Source of the DNA: Pedosphaera sp.
Lineage (GTDB): Bacteria > Verrucomicrobiota > Verrucomicrobiia > Limisphaerales > UBA1100
Length of the DNA: 56,333 nt
Assembly (NCBI GenBank): GCA_009695465.1
Contig: SIAW01000004.1
Location: 1 to 56,333, forward strand
Direction of reading: 5' to 3'
The notes beneath the pieces are model-generated. The model had not been told where the DNA came from and searched no databases. It worked only from the letters and a program-made list of their open reading frames with translations. Both the position numbers and the translations under genes were made by a program. Shown here piece by piece: positions 29,990-38,280 of this stretch (the first letter of the stretch is position 1; every line of letters starts with the position of its first letter).

Positions 29990-30563
29990 GCACGCCCAGC
30001 CGTCCCCGTGCGGACTTATTGCGCGCGCCGTTGCCCACGACCCACGCCGTGGCACCGAAGTAAATCAACAGCAACGCCGCCGCTGCGACAAAGCCCCCTT
30101 CAGAAACCCGGTGCCACTTCGCGTGCTCGGCCGTGGCCGCTGTGGTGGCCGCGCTGGCAGGAGTGGCCGGACGCGCCGCTGCAGTCTGCGGCGTGCGCTG
30201 AAAATATTCTGGATACTTCTGGCGCAGCAACGACTCCATCTTGGGAGCCAGCCATTGGCCGCCGCCGCCCACCAATCCACCGATAAGCAGCAGCAAGAGG
30301 AGGCGCCATTTGGGAAATGCAATCTTGCCAATCCCCCACTCCAACAGCAGCAACGCAAGCGCCGCGCCTGCGCAGATGTACTGCGCCAGATAACAGCGCT
30401 GAAAGAAAATCTGGCCGGCCTGTCCCTTCGCCGCCTTCTCCGGCAGCAGGCTGTTGACCTCCGGCGCGGTGAAAATCGTCATCGCCACGATGAACATAAA
30501 CACCGCGATGCCCAGCCATACGCCCGTGTTGAGCAGAGAAAGATAACGCAGCAAGTTCACCAT
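29976..30563 (-). CDS. membrane protein, DUF4149-like
   Basis: A 195-residue protein with four predicted helices: about 10-32 (TGVWLGIAVFMFIVAMTIF), 58-76 (YICAGAALALLLLEWGIG), 85-102 (LLLLLLIGGLVGGGGQW) and 158-178 (GGFVAAAALLLIYFGATAW). A hydrophilic region sits between the third and fourth. The 'WLGIAVF....APEV..LL...AG' pattern resembles the DUF4149 family; the function is unknown. It is divergent from ftsK. Start ATG 30563. Confidence 0.65.
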   Translation of the reverse strand: MVNLLRYLSLLNTGVWLGIAVFMFIVAMTIFTAPEVNSLLPEKAAKGQAGQIFFQRCYLAQYICAGAALALLLLEWGIGKIAFPKWRLLLLLLIGGLVGGGGQWLAPKMESLLRQKYPEYFQRTPQTAAARPATPASAATTAATAEHAKWHRVSEGGFVAAAALLLIYFGATAWVVGNGARNKSARGRLGVLTTS

Positions 30564-30663
30564 CGGGCCGCACGGTACGAGATGCCCGCCGGAGTGCCAA
30601 GCCCTGATTGGCGCGAGGTTTTGGATTGTCACAAGGCGGCCGGCAGTGGTTTACTACTCGCGG

Positions 30664-33600
30664 ATGGCGAACAAGGAGGCCACGGAGAAACCCGTACAGG
30701 AAAGCTATGGCGAAGTCGTCGGCATGGTTTTGTTTTTTCTAGCGGTGCTGCTGTTGCTGGCCCTTTTCTCTTTCGACAAACACGACCTCGCCTTCAACGG
30801 CACACAGGTCAACGCCGCGCGGCACAACCTCGTGGGCGTGGTGGGCGCGTGGGTGGCGCAGATTGCTTTTCTCGCGGTGGGCGCTTCAGCGTACCTGCTG
30901 CCGCCGCTGCTGCTGCTCTTCGCGCTGGCCGCATTTTTTGAAAAGCTGGAGGCGATGCGCCGGCGCTGGCCGTGGGCGGTGGTGTTGGTGCTCAGTTGCA
31001 CGGCGGCGCTGAGTTTGCATCACGGACCATTCGATGAACTGGCCCGCCGATTGGGCGCGACGGATCCGGGAGGCTTCATCGGCACGCTGCTCAACCGCTA
31101 CATCTTCATCAACGTCGGCACGGTCGGCGCCAGTATCATCCTCATCTGTCTGTACGGAGTGAGCCTGCTGTTCCTCACCCATTTTCGTTTGGTGGAATGG
31201 CTGGGAGAACGATGGACTGCGTGGCGCGCGCCCCAGGACGCAGCGGCCGCGCCGCTCACCGCGGACGAAGCAGCATTGTCCGAGCGCGCTCAGGCGTTGG
31301 CGCAGCAATATCGCGAGTTGCAGAAGGAATTCGAGAAGGCCAATCAGACGCTCGGAAATATTGTCGGCAACAGCACCACCATCGCGCCCATGGCCAATCC
31401 TGCTGATCCCGTCGGGCCAAGTCTGGGTGCGGATTTGAAGCCGGTGCCCGAGCCGACCGTGCGCGATCTGAGCATGCCCGTGTCAAAGAAGCCCGCGACG
31501 GATGGCCCCACGCGTCAGCTCGCGGCCATCATGTTCACCGACATCGCCGGCTACACGCGCTTGTCCAACCGCGACGAGAAGGCGGCGATGAAACTCATCA
31601 AGCAGCAGCGCAAATTGCTGCGGCCGATCGTGGAGGAGTTCGAGGGCGAATGGCTCAAGGAGATCGGCGACGGATTGCTGCTGAGTTTCCCCAGCTCGCT
31701 CAACGCGGTGAACTGCGCGGTGCGCATTCAAGAGGCGGCGCGCGCGGTGCCGCATCTGAACCTGCGCATCGGTGTGCATCAAGGCGACATCGTGCGCGAG
31801 GGCGGCGACATTTACGGCGACGGTGTGAACATCGCTTCGCGCATCGAAAAATACGCGCCGGTGGGCGGCATCGCCGTGTCCGAAAAAATCCAGCAGGACA
31901 TCTCCAGCCATCCGGAGATCAATCTGGAACTGCTCGGCGAATTTGAATTGGAAGGCGTGGATCAGCGTGTGGAGGTGTTCACGGTCACCTCCAATCTGAA
32001 AGATCCGCTGGACGAAACCAAGTTGGTCGAGCCGTCGGCACCCGCTGTTCCGGTGGAGGCTGTGGCAAAAGGCCCCGCCACGATGGAGGAAATATTGGGC
32101 ATCGTGCCGGTGAAGTTCAAAGTTAAAGCGAAATCCAAACCGCTGGCCGTGGCGGCCACGCCGTTGATCGGCAATTACCAACTGCCGCCGCGCGAGCTCT
32201 TGAAGGTGCCCGAGCCGAGCAAGATCCCTTCAGAAACCAAAGAGGAGATGATGGCCAACTCGCGCCTGATGCAGCAGACGCTGGCGCAGTTTGGCATCGA
32301 GGTCGCGATGGGCGACATCACTAAAGGGCCGACCATCACGCGCTACGAATTGCATCCGGCGCCCGGCGTGAAGCTGGAAAAGATTGTCGCCCTCTCCAAC
32401 AACATCGCTGCGGCGCTGCGCGCGGAGCGCATCAATATCCTCGCGCCAGTGCCCGGGAAAAGTTCCGTGGGCGTGGAAGTGGCCAACCGTTCCAAGTGCA
32501 TGGTGTCGATGCGCGACTTGCTGGAGTCCGACGAGTGGAGCAAGACCAAGGCCCGCATTCCCGTGGTCATCGGCAAGGACGTTTACGGCAACGCCATCAT
32601 CTCCGATCTGGCCGAGATGCCGCATCTGCTCATCGCCGGCGCGACGGGCGCGGGCAAGAGCGTCTGCATCAACACCATCATCGCCTCGCTGCTCTACCGC
32701 TTCTCGCCCGACCAACTGCGCTTGGTGATGATTGATCCCAAGGTGGTGGAGTTGCAGATGTACAACACCCTGCCGCATCTGGTCGTGCCGGTGGTCACCG
32801 ATCCCAAGAAGGTGATCCTCGCATTGCGCTGGGTGGTGTTGGAGATGGAGAAGCGCTACAAGATTTTCGCCAAGGTGGCCGTGAAGAACATCGCCGGTTT
32901 CAACACCCGCTCGCGCGACAAGGTTGTGCTTGCGGTCGAGCAGGACCTGCCGCTGTACGCCGACAAGGAGAAGGGCGACGCCAATTCCAGCGGATTCGCC
33001 GTGGAGGTGGACGAGGAAATTGTGGTGCCGCGCGAGGAGGAGATTCAGATTCCCGATCAGCTCAGCTACGTCGTCGTGGTCATTGATGAGTTGGCCGATC
33101 TGATGTTGTCTGCGCCGGCCGATGTGGAGATGGCCATCGCGCGCATCACGCAGATGGCGCGCGCGGCGGGCATCCACTGCATCGTGGCCACGCAGCGTCC
33201 CAGCGTGGATGTCATCACCGGCGTCATCAAAGCCAACATCCCCGCGCGCATCGCGTTTCAGGTGGCGTCGAAGGTGGATAGCCGCACGATCATTGACAAG
33301 ATGGGGGCCGAGAAATTGTTGGGCAAAGGCGACATGCTTTACATGCAGCCCTCCGCCGCGCAGCCGATACGCGCGCAGGGTGCGCTGGTGACCGATCAGG
33401 AAATCCAAGCCATCGTGGATTTCATCGCCAAGCAAGGGAAGCCTTCGTACGAGATGGACATTCACCAGCAACTCTCCAAGCCGGAAAATGAATTTGGGGC
33501 TGGCTCCAGCGGAGAGGACGAAGAGTTGATCAACAAGTGCATCGAGGTCATCCGCTCTGAGCAGAAGGCCAGCGTGTCGCTGCTGCAACGCCGGCTGCGT

Positions 33601-33735
33601 TTGGGCTACACCCGCGCGGCGCGCATCATGGATGATCTGCAAGAGCGCGGCATCGTCGGGCCCAACAAGGGCGCCGAGCCGCGTGACATCTTGATTGATC
33701 TCGACGTCGCCGCCAACTTGCCGGCCCGCCACTAG
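30664..33735 (+). CDS. ftsK: FtsK/SpoIIIE DNA translocase with an internal class III adenylate cyclase domain
   Basis: A 1023-residue fusion. The N-terminus has about four helices (around 18-37, 57-93, 101-119, 150-175), as in FtsK. A short coiled-coil linker (around 200-232) precedes a complete class III cyclase domain at about 283-441. Its metal aspartates are D293 (MFTDIAGYT) and D336 (GDG), the adenine-selecting pair is K332 and D382, and the transition-state residues are N389 and R393 (VNIASR); their K-D, D-N and N-R spacings of 4, 7 and 4 are canonical. The FtsK alpha/beta motor follows, with Walker A GATGAGKS at 659-666 and Walker B VVVVIDE ending at 809. The C-terminal gamma winged helix (around 950-1010) would read chromosome-orienting sequences. 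Predicted activities are DNA pumping at the division septum and cAMP synthesis from one chain. Start ATG 30664; a GTG six codons upstream is possible. The frame is uninterrupted. Confidence 0.93.
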   Translation: MANKEATEKPVQESYGEVVGMVLFFLAVLLLLALFSFDKHDLAFNGTQVNAARHNLVGVVGAWVAQIAFLAVGASAYLLPPLLLLFALAAFFEKLEAMRRRWPWAVVLVLSCTAALSLHHGPFDELARRLGATDPGGFIGTLLNRYIFINVGTVGASIILICLYGVSLLFLTHFRLVEWLGERWTAWRAPQDAAAAPLTADEAALSERAQALAQQYRELQKEFEKANQTLGNIVGNSTTIAPMANPADPVGPSLGADLKPVPEPTVRDLSMPVSKKPATDGPTRQLAAIMFTDIAGYTRLSNRDEKAAMKLIKQQRKLLRPIVEEFEGEWLKEIGDGLLLSFPSSLNAVNCAVRIQEAARAVPHLNLRIGVHQGDIVREGGDIYGDGVNIASRIEKYAPVGGIAVSEKIQQDISSHPEINLELLGEFELEGVDQRVEVFTVTSNLKDPLDETKLVEPSAPAVPVEAVAKGPATMEEILGIVPVKFKVKAKSKPLAVAATPLIGNYQLPPRELLKVPEPSKIPSETKEEMMANSRLMQQTLAQFGIEVAMGDITKGPTITRYELHPAPGVKLEKIVALSNNIAAALRAERINILAPVPGKSSVGVEVANRSKCMVSMRDLLESDEWSKTKARIPVVIGKDVYGNAIISDLAEMPHLLIAGATGAGKSVCINTIIASLLYRFSPDQLRLVMIDPKVVELQMYNTLPHLVVPVVTDPKKVILALRWVVLEMEKRYKIFAKVAVKNIAGFNTRSRDKVVLAVEQDLPLYADKEKGDANSSGFAVEVDEEIVVPREEEIQIPDQLSYVVVVIDELADLMLSAPADVEMAIARITQMARAAGIHCIVATQRPSVDVITGVIKANIPARIAFQVASKVDSRTIIDKMGAEKLLGKGDMLYMQPSAAQPIRAQGALVTDQEIQAIVDFIAKQGKPSYEMDIHQQLSKPENEFGAGSSGEDEELINKCIEVIRSEQKASVSLLQRRLRLGYTRAARIMDDLQERGIVGPNKGAEPRDILIDLDVAANLPARH

Positions 33736-33780
33736 GCTTTTGGCTTTCCGACTCGTGTGGCGGCGGGTAATCATTCTGCC

Positions 33781-34500
33781 ATGACCACCATCGCGACCGA
33801 ACCCGCCTACAAAGTCTGGGCCGTGGACGATGTCGTGTACGGGCCCGTATCGCAGTCGGTGGTGCTGGAGTGGATCGCCGAACAGCGCATCGTGGCGGGC
33901 ATGTGGCTCTATCCCATGGCCAGCAAAAAGTGGCTGAAGGCCGGCGACCTGCCCGAGTTGCAGGAGACGCTGGCCAGCGCACTCGCTGCGGGATTGACCG
34001 CGCCCGTCGTCGTGTCGCCGCTGGTCGCAGGCGTGCCGGTGGGGGCGCTGCGCAAGGTGGCGATGCTCTCGGCGATGAACGATCAACAGTTGGGCCGCTT
34101 CGCGCAGTTCATGGAAATCGCCAAGGTGACGCAGTTCGAGCTGGTGGTGGAGCACGGCGATCCGGGCGATGCGATGTACGTGGTGCTGGCCGGTTCGCTG
34201 CGCGTGCGCCAGATGGTGGCCGGCAAAGAAACGGTGATCGCCACGTTGCGCGTCGGCGATGTGTTCGGCGAAATCTCGCTGTTCGATCAAGGCCCGCGCT
34301 CGGCCGATGTGTTGGCCAACGAAGACAGCACGCTGCTGGTCATCGGGGCAGATCGCTTTGTGGAGTTCACGCAGAAGATGCCCGAGGTGGCGCTCTCGCT
34401 GTTGCTGGCGATCAGCCGCACGATGGCCAGTCGCATCCGCGCGGACAACGAGCGGCACAAGCAGGACCTGCTCGTGTTGCAAAACGTGAAGCAGCACTGA
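33781..34500 (+). CDS. GYF_2 and cyclic nucleotide-binding domain protein
   Basis: A 239-residue protein with a GYF_2-type domain at about 9-60 (VVYGPVSQSVVLEWI, then KKWLKAGDLPEL) and a cyclic nucleotide-binding domain at about 105-235. The phosphate-binding cassette is FGEISLFDQGPRSADV, with Glu164 and Arg173 as ribose- and phosphate-binding residues; Ser174 follows Arg as in cAMP-binding proteins. There is no helix-turn-helix, so it is not a CRP-type regulator; GYF-like domains usually bind proline-rich peptides. It begins 45 bases after the FtsK-cyclase stop with no terminator between. I infer it is the cAMP receiver of that cyclase. Confidence 0.88.
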   Translation: MTTIATEPAYKVWAVDDVVYGPVSQSVVLEWIAEQRIVAGMWLYPMASKKWLKAGDLPELQETLASALAAGLTAPVVVSPLVAGVPVGALRKVAMLSAMNDQQLGRFAQFMEIAKVTQFELVVEHGDPGDAMYVVLAGSLRVRQMVAGKETVIATLRVGDVFGEISLFDQGPRSADVLANEDSTLLVIGADRFVEFTQKMPEVALSLLLAISRTMASRIRADNERHKQDLLVLQNVKQH

Positions 34501-34514
34501 CGGGCGCGCGTGCG

Positions 34515-35306
34515 CTAGATCGTCAGTCGCTGGTTGTCCTCCACGAACGTGAAGGGGATTTTTCCAAGCTGCGATTGGGCCAGCCCTATCAGTTCAGCGC
34601 GGCGTTCACGCCATTTCCCACCGACATGCGTGAAGGCGATTTGCTTGATGGGTTTGTCCGCCAAAAATTGGAAGAGCTGCGCCGGCTCGCAATGCGCGAC
34701 TTCGCACAGCAACAGATCCAGCGGTTGCGCCACCAACGGATGCAGGTCGTGCAAGCCGCCGATGTCGCCGCTGTGGGCGATGCGTTTGCCTGCGCCTTCG
34801 ATCGCGATGCCGAACGCCTCAAATTTCTGCGGGTGTTTAGCACCGTGCGCCGCGCGCAGTCCCTCCAAGTGCGTCGAGTAATGCGGCGTGAGAATCAGCC
34901 CGTCGCCGGTGATGGGCGTCGCGCATTGCCACGGCTGCCAGTCCGTGGCGAAGGCCAGCAGCTCGGGGAAGATGTACGAGGCATTGAGCATCTGGCGCAC
35001 GGGCGCTTCGCCTTCGGCGGGCAGATGGATGGTCAACGGCTTTTTGCGGCCGAGCAACCAGAAGCCCTGCATCAACATGAAAATCCCGCCGATATGATCG
35101 CAGTGCAGATGGGTGATGAGAATGCGGTCAATGTCGTCGGCGCCCACGCCATGCGCGCGCAGTTGGCGCGTGGCGGGTTCGCCGCAGTCCACCAAGAGCG
35201 TGACGCCGCCGAGCCGGTAGAGGAAGGCCGAGTGATTGCGATCCGCGCTGGGATGACCGTCGCCGGTGCCCAGACAAGTCAGGGTTGCCGTGTCCATCGT
35301 GCTCAT
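34515..35306 (-). CDS. metallo-beta-lactamase fold hydrolase
   Basis: A 263-residue cytoplasmic MBL-fold enzyme with the zinc motif THLHCDHIGG, then HSGDIGG, a later CEVAH, and a terminal TH motif (AFTHVGG). The overall form resembles RNase Z-like and cyclic-phosphodiesterase-like MBL proteins; the substrate cannot be set from sequence. It converges on the cyclic nucleotide-binding gene with only 14 bases between. Start ATG 35306 (MSTMDTATLTCLGTGDGHPS). Class II cAMP phosphodiesterases share this HxHxDH motif, so a link to cAMP turnover is possible but unproven. Confidence 0.8.
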   Translation of the reverse strand: MSTMDTATLTCLGTGDGHPSADRNHSAFLYRLGGVTLLVDCGEPATRQLRAHGVGADDIDRILITHLHCDHIGGIFMLMQGFWLLGRKKPLTIHLPAEGEAPVRQMLNASYIFPELLAFATDWQPWQCATPITGDGLILTPHYSTHLEGLRAAHGAKHPQKFEAFGIAIEGAGKRIAHSGDIGGLHDLHPLVAQPLDLLLCEVAHCEPAQLFQFLADKPIKQIAFTHVGGKWRERRAELIGLAQSQLGKIPFTFVEDNQRLTI

Positions 35307-35446
35307 CGTTGTGGCGTGACCATGCGCAATGCCCGGACATTCTCTCTGACGCGCCGACCAAATCCAGCGCAAAACAAACGCACGCCTCAGCAACTTTGGG
35401 ATAACTTTTTGTTTTCTGACTTTGGCGAGGCCACTAATTTTTCAGC

Positions 35447-35956
35447 GTGACAAGTGTCGCTGAACAATTGCGCGAGACGCGCAAGCAACGCGGTTGGACG
35501 GTAGCCGATGTGATGGCCCGGACCAATCTCAAGGCCGAACAGATCCAGTGGCTGGAGTCTGGGCGCTGGGACGCGTTTGCTGCGCCGGCCTACGTGCGCG
35601 GCTTTGTGCGTTCTTACGCGCAGCAACTCAAGCTGCCGCTGCAGGAGTTGAGCGGCCTGCTCGACGCGGAGTTGGGGCAGACGGAAAAATTCCGCGAGCT
35701 GCCCGACGTGGCCCATGCGCCCAAGACGTTCCTCAATCGGCTGATGCTCGCCTCCTCGCGCGTGAACTGGAGAATCGCGCTGCCGGTGCTGGTGTTCCTG
35801 GCTTTGGTGGCGCTCACGTATGTCGGTGTCCAAGCTTGGCAACAGCGTCGCCCAACGGACCCGCTCAAAAATCTGGGCACGGGCATGATTGACTTGGACA
35901 AAAAACACACCGACGTGGATCGCCTGCCGCCGAGTCCGGTGCCCACGACCCGTTGA
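35447..35956 (+). CDS. RodZ-like helix-turn-helix membrane protein
   Basis: A 169-residue protein with an N-terminal HTH_25-type domain (LRETRKQRGWTVADVMART, then YVRGFVRSYAQQL) followed by a single transmembrane helix near 107-128 (ALPVLVFLALVALTYVGV). RodZ links the MreB cytoskeleton to the envelope; the HTH in that family binds MreB rather than DNA. The periplasmic part is only about 40 residues, with no DUF4115 domain, so it is a short form. Start GTG 35447. Its position between ftsK and rimO/pgsA is a conserved neighbourhood. Confidence 0.82.
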   Translation: MTSVAEQLRETRKQRGWTVADVMARTNLKAEQIQWLESGRWDAFAAPAYVRGFVRSYAQQLKLPLQELSGLLDAELGQTEKFRELPDVAHAPKTFLNRLMLASSRVNWRIALPVLVFLALVALTYVGVQAWQQRRPTDPLKNLGTGMIDLDKKHTDVDRLPPSPVPTTR

Positions 35957-36019
35957 TTGCGTCCGTCTGCGGTTTCCAAGGTTGATTGCGTCCCGCCCTT
36001 GGCCTACGCTCTGACCCCC

Positions 36020-37606
36020 GTGTCAGAAAATGGAAAACTTCCCACGTTGCGTGTGGGCATGATTTCACTGGGCTGCGCCAAAAATTTGGTGGATGCCGAG
36101 GTCATGCTCGGCTCGTTGCTGGCCGGCGGCGTGGAGATCACCAACGATCCGGCCAACGCCGACGCGCTGATCATCAACACCTGCTCGTTCATCGGCGAGG
36201 CGCAGGAGGAAAGCGTGGACACCATTTTGGAATCGGCAGAGGTGCGCGCCGCGCGCCAGCCCGGGCAGGCGATCATTGTCTCGGGCTGTCTGCCGCAGCG
36301 GTTCCGCGAGGAGTTGCCCAAGTTGTTGCCGGAGGTGGACGCGTTCATGGGCGTGGATCAAGTGAGCGAGGTCGCGGGCATCGTGCGCAGCGCGGTGGCG
36401 CGGCGTCGTCAGATCGCGACCGTTCCGAGTGTCCCTCTTTCGCGCCGCAGGAAAATCGAACTCCCCGCAGTCGCACCCACTGTGCCGACTGCGCCGATCC
36501 ATCAAGTGACCGTGCGGCCCAAGTACGTGCCGGACTTTGCCACGCCACGCTTTCGTCTCACCCCGCGCCATTTTGCGTATGTGAAGATTGCCGAGGGCTG
36601 CAATCATCCGTGCAGCTTTTGCACCATCCCGAGGATGCGCGGCGGGCACCGCAGCCGCACGCAGGCTGATGTGGTGGCCGAGGTGCGGCAACTGCTCAAG
36701 GAGGGTGTCAAAGAGATCAATCTCATCTCGCAGGACGCTACCTATTACGGAATGGATCTGCGGCCGGATCATCGGCCGGGCATTTCCTCGCCCGCCAAAT
36801 TCACCGCCGCCGCCGGCGCGTTGACGGCCGACGCCACGACCTTGTGCACCTTGTTGCGCGAACTCAATGCACTGCCCGGCAAATTCTGGATTCGTTTGCT
36901 CTACACTCATCCGGCGCACTGGACCGATGAATTGATCCGCACCATTGCCGAGTGTCCGAAGGTGGCGCGTTACGTGGACATGCCTTTGCAGCACATCCAC
37001 GATCTGATGCTCGAACGCATGCGGCGCGAGACCGACAGCCGGCACATCCGCGATCTCATCGCGCGCATCCGCGCCGGCGTCCCGGGCATCGCGTTGCGCA
37101 CGACGTTCATCGTGGGGTTCCCCGGCGAGACGGAGCGGTGTTTTGAGACGCTCTTGGATTTCATTGGTGAAACAAAGTTTGAGCGGCTGGGCATCTTTGC
37201 CTATTCGCGCGAGGAGAGCACGCGCGCCGGCGGCATGCGCGGGCAATGCGCCGAGGCGACCAAACAGGAGCGGCGCCAACGCGCGATGGCGGCGCAACGC
37301 GAGGTGTCGCGCGCGATGGGCGCGGCGATGGTGGGCCGCCAGTTGAACGTGTTGGTGGAAGGCACGGCGGAAGGTGCCGCTGCTGAATCTGCCGAGGTGC
37401 GCTCGTGGGAGCACGGGTTGATCCGCCAATCTGCGCCGCGCCAAAAGGCGTTGGGCGCTGGAAAATATCTGGTCGCGCGCGGCGAGTCTGATGCGCCGGA
37501 CATCGATGGCCGTGTGTATGTGCGCGGCGATTTATCCGTGGGCGAATTCGCCGGGGTGCGGGTGGTGGGCCACACTGATTACGATTTGATCGCCGAACCG
37601 ATCTAG
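36020..37606 (+). CDS. rimO: ribosomal protein S12 methylthiotransferase RimO
   Basis: Radical SAM enzyme that adds a methylthio group to an aspartate of ribosomal protein S12. The N-terminal MTTase domain has ISLGCAKNLVDAEVM and the 4Fe-4S cysteines in NTCSFIGEA and SGCLPQ. The SAM cluster is CNHPCSFC (with EGCNHPCSFCTIPRMRG around it) and a C-terminal TRAM-like domain follows. At about 528 residues it is roughly 80 longer than usual; the extra length is a basic/proline insert before the radical SAM core and a second insert around residues 255-290. Start uncertain: GTG 36020 is chosen, and a TTG at 35957 is in frame. Confidence 0.93.
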   Translation: MSENGKLPTLRVGMISLGCAKNLVDAEVMLGSLLAGGVEITNDPANADALIINTCSFIGEAQEESVDTILESAEVRAARQPGQAIIVSGCLPQRFREELPKLLPEVDAFMGVDQVSEVAGIVRSAVARRRQIATVPSVPLSRRRKIELPAVAPTVPTAPIHQVTVRPKYVPDFATPRFRLTPRHFAYVKIAEGCNHPCSFCTIPRMRGGHRSRTQADVVAEVRQLLKEGVKEINLISQDATYYGMDLRPDHRPGISSPAKFTAAAGALTADATTLCTLLRELNALPGKFWIRLLYTHPAHWTDELIRTIAECPKVARYVDMPLQHIHDLMLERMRRETDSRHIRDLIARIRAGVPGIALRTTFIVGFPGETERCFETLLDFIGETKFERLGIFAYSREESTRAGGMRGQCAEATKQERRQRAMAAQREVSRAMGAAMVGRQLNVLVEGTAEGAAAESAEVRSWEHGLIRQSAPRQKALGAGKYLVARGESDAPDIDGRVYVRGDLSVGEFAGVRVVGHTDYDLIAEPI

Positions 37607-37612
37607 CCCGCC

Positions 37613-38278
37613 ATGAATCTGCCCAACAAAATCACGACCTCGCGATTTTTCATCACGGTGATTTTCGTGGTGGTGATGCTGTGGGAATTTCCGCACCACT
37701 ATTCGGTGGCCGCCGCGCTCTTTTTCTTGGGCGGCCTGTCGGACATCGCCGATGGCGAAATCGCGCGTCGTCGCAATCTCAAGACCGACTTCGGCGTGTT
37801 GATGGATCCGTTGATTGACAAGATCATGGTCTGCGCCGGTTTCATCATGTTGATCGCCGCGCCCACGCCCCCGGCGATGGCGCAGGCCATTGCGGCGCTG
37901 GGATTGCCGCACTGGCTGCAGATACCCGGGCCGACGTTGCTGATGCCCGCGTGGATGGTGATCATCATCGTCGCGCGCGAACTGGCGATCACCGGGCTGC
38001 GCTTGTTGGCGGCGAACAACCAAGTCGTGCTCGCCGCCGAATCCATCGGCAAACGGAAGACCAATCTGCAGGTCACCGCTGTCATCGCCATTTTGATTTG
38101 CGTCAGTTATCCGGATTGGGGCGCGGGCGCGCGCAGTTTTTTTGACGCCAAGGTGGGAGTGCTGCCGTGGTCGCTGTGGTTCACACTTTTGGTCACGTGG
38201 GCAGCCGTCGCGCTGACGATGGTCTCGGGCATCCACTATCTCTGGGGCAACCGCGCGCTCTTCTTGAAGGACATGTAG
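37613..38278 (+). CDS. pgsA: CDP-diacylglycerol--glycerol-3-phosphate 3-phosphatidyltransferase
   Basis: Integral membrane enzyme that makes phosphatidylglycerophosphate from CDP-diacylglycerol. The 221 residues include the CDP-alcohol phosphotransferase motif D-x2-DG-x2-AR-x8-G-x3-D-x3-D, visible as SDIADGEIARRRNLKTDFG with MDPLIDK following, plus several hydrophobic helices and the late ARELAITGLR. It lies 6 bases after rimO and 2 bases before pgpA, so product and next step are co-encoded. Confidence 0.95.
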   Translation: MNLPNKITTSRFFITVIFVVVMLWEFPHHYSVAAALFFLGGLSDIADGEIARRRNLKTDFGVLMDPLIDKIMVCAGFIMLIAAPTPPAMAQAIAALGLPHWLQIPGPTLLMPAWMVIIIVARELAITGLRLLAANNQVVLAAESIGKRKTNLQVTAVIAILICVSYPDWGAGARSFFDAKVGVLPWSLWFTLLVTWAAVALTMVSGIHYLWGNRALFLKDM

Positions 38279-38280
38279 CG

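Noticed and set aside
32230..34497. 755-codon minus-strand frame opposite the FtsK motor and the cNMP-binding gene
   Set aside because: Antisense of clear coding sequence; His/Arg-rich composition and no start or motif support.
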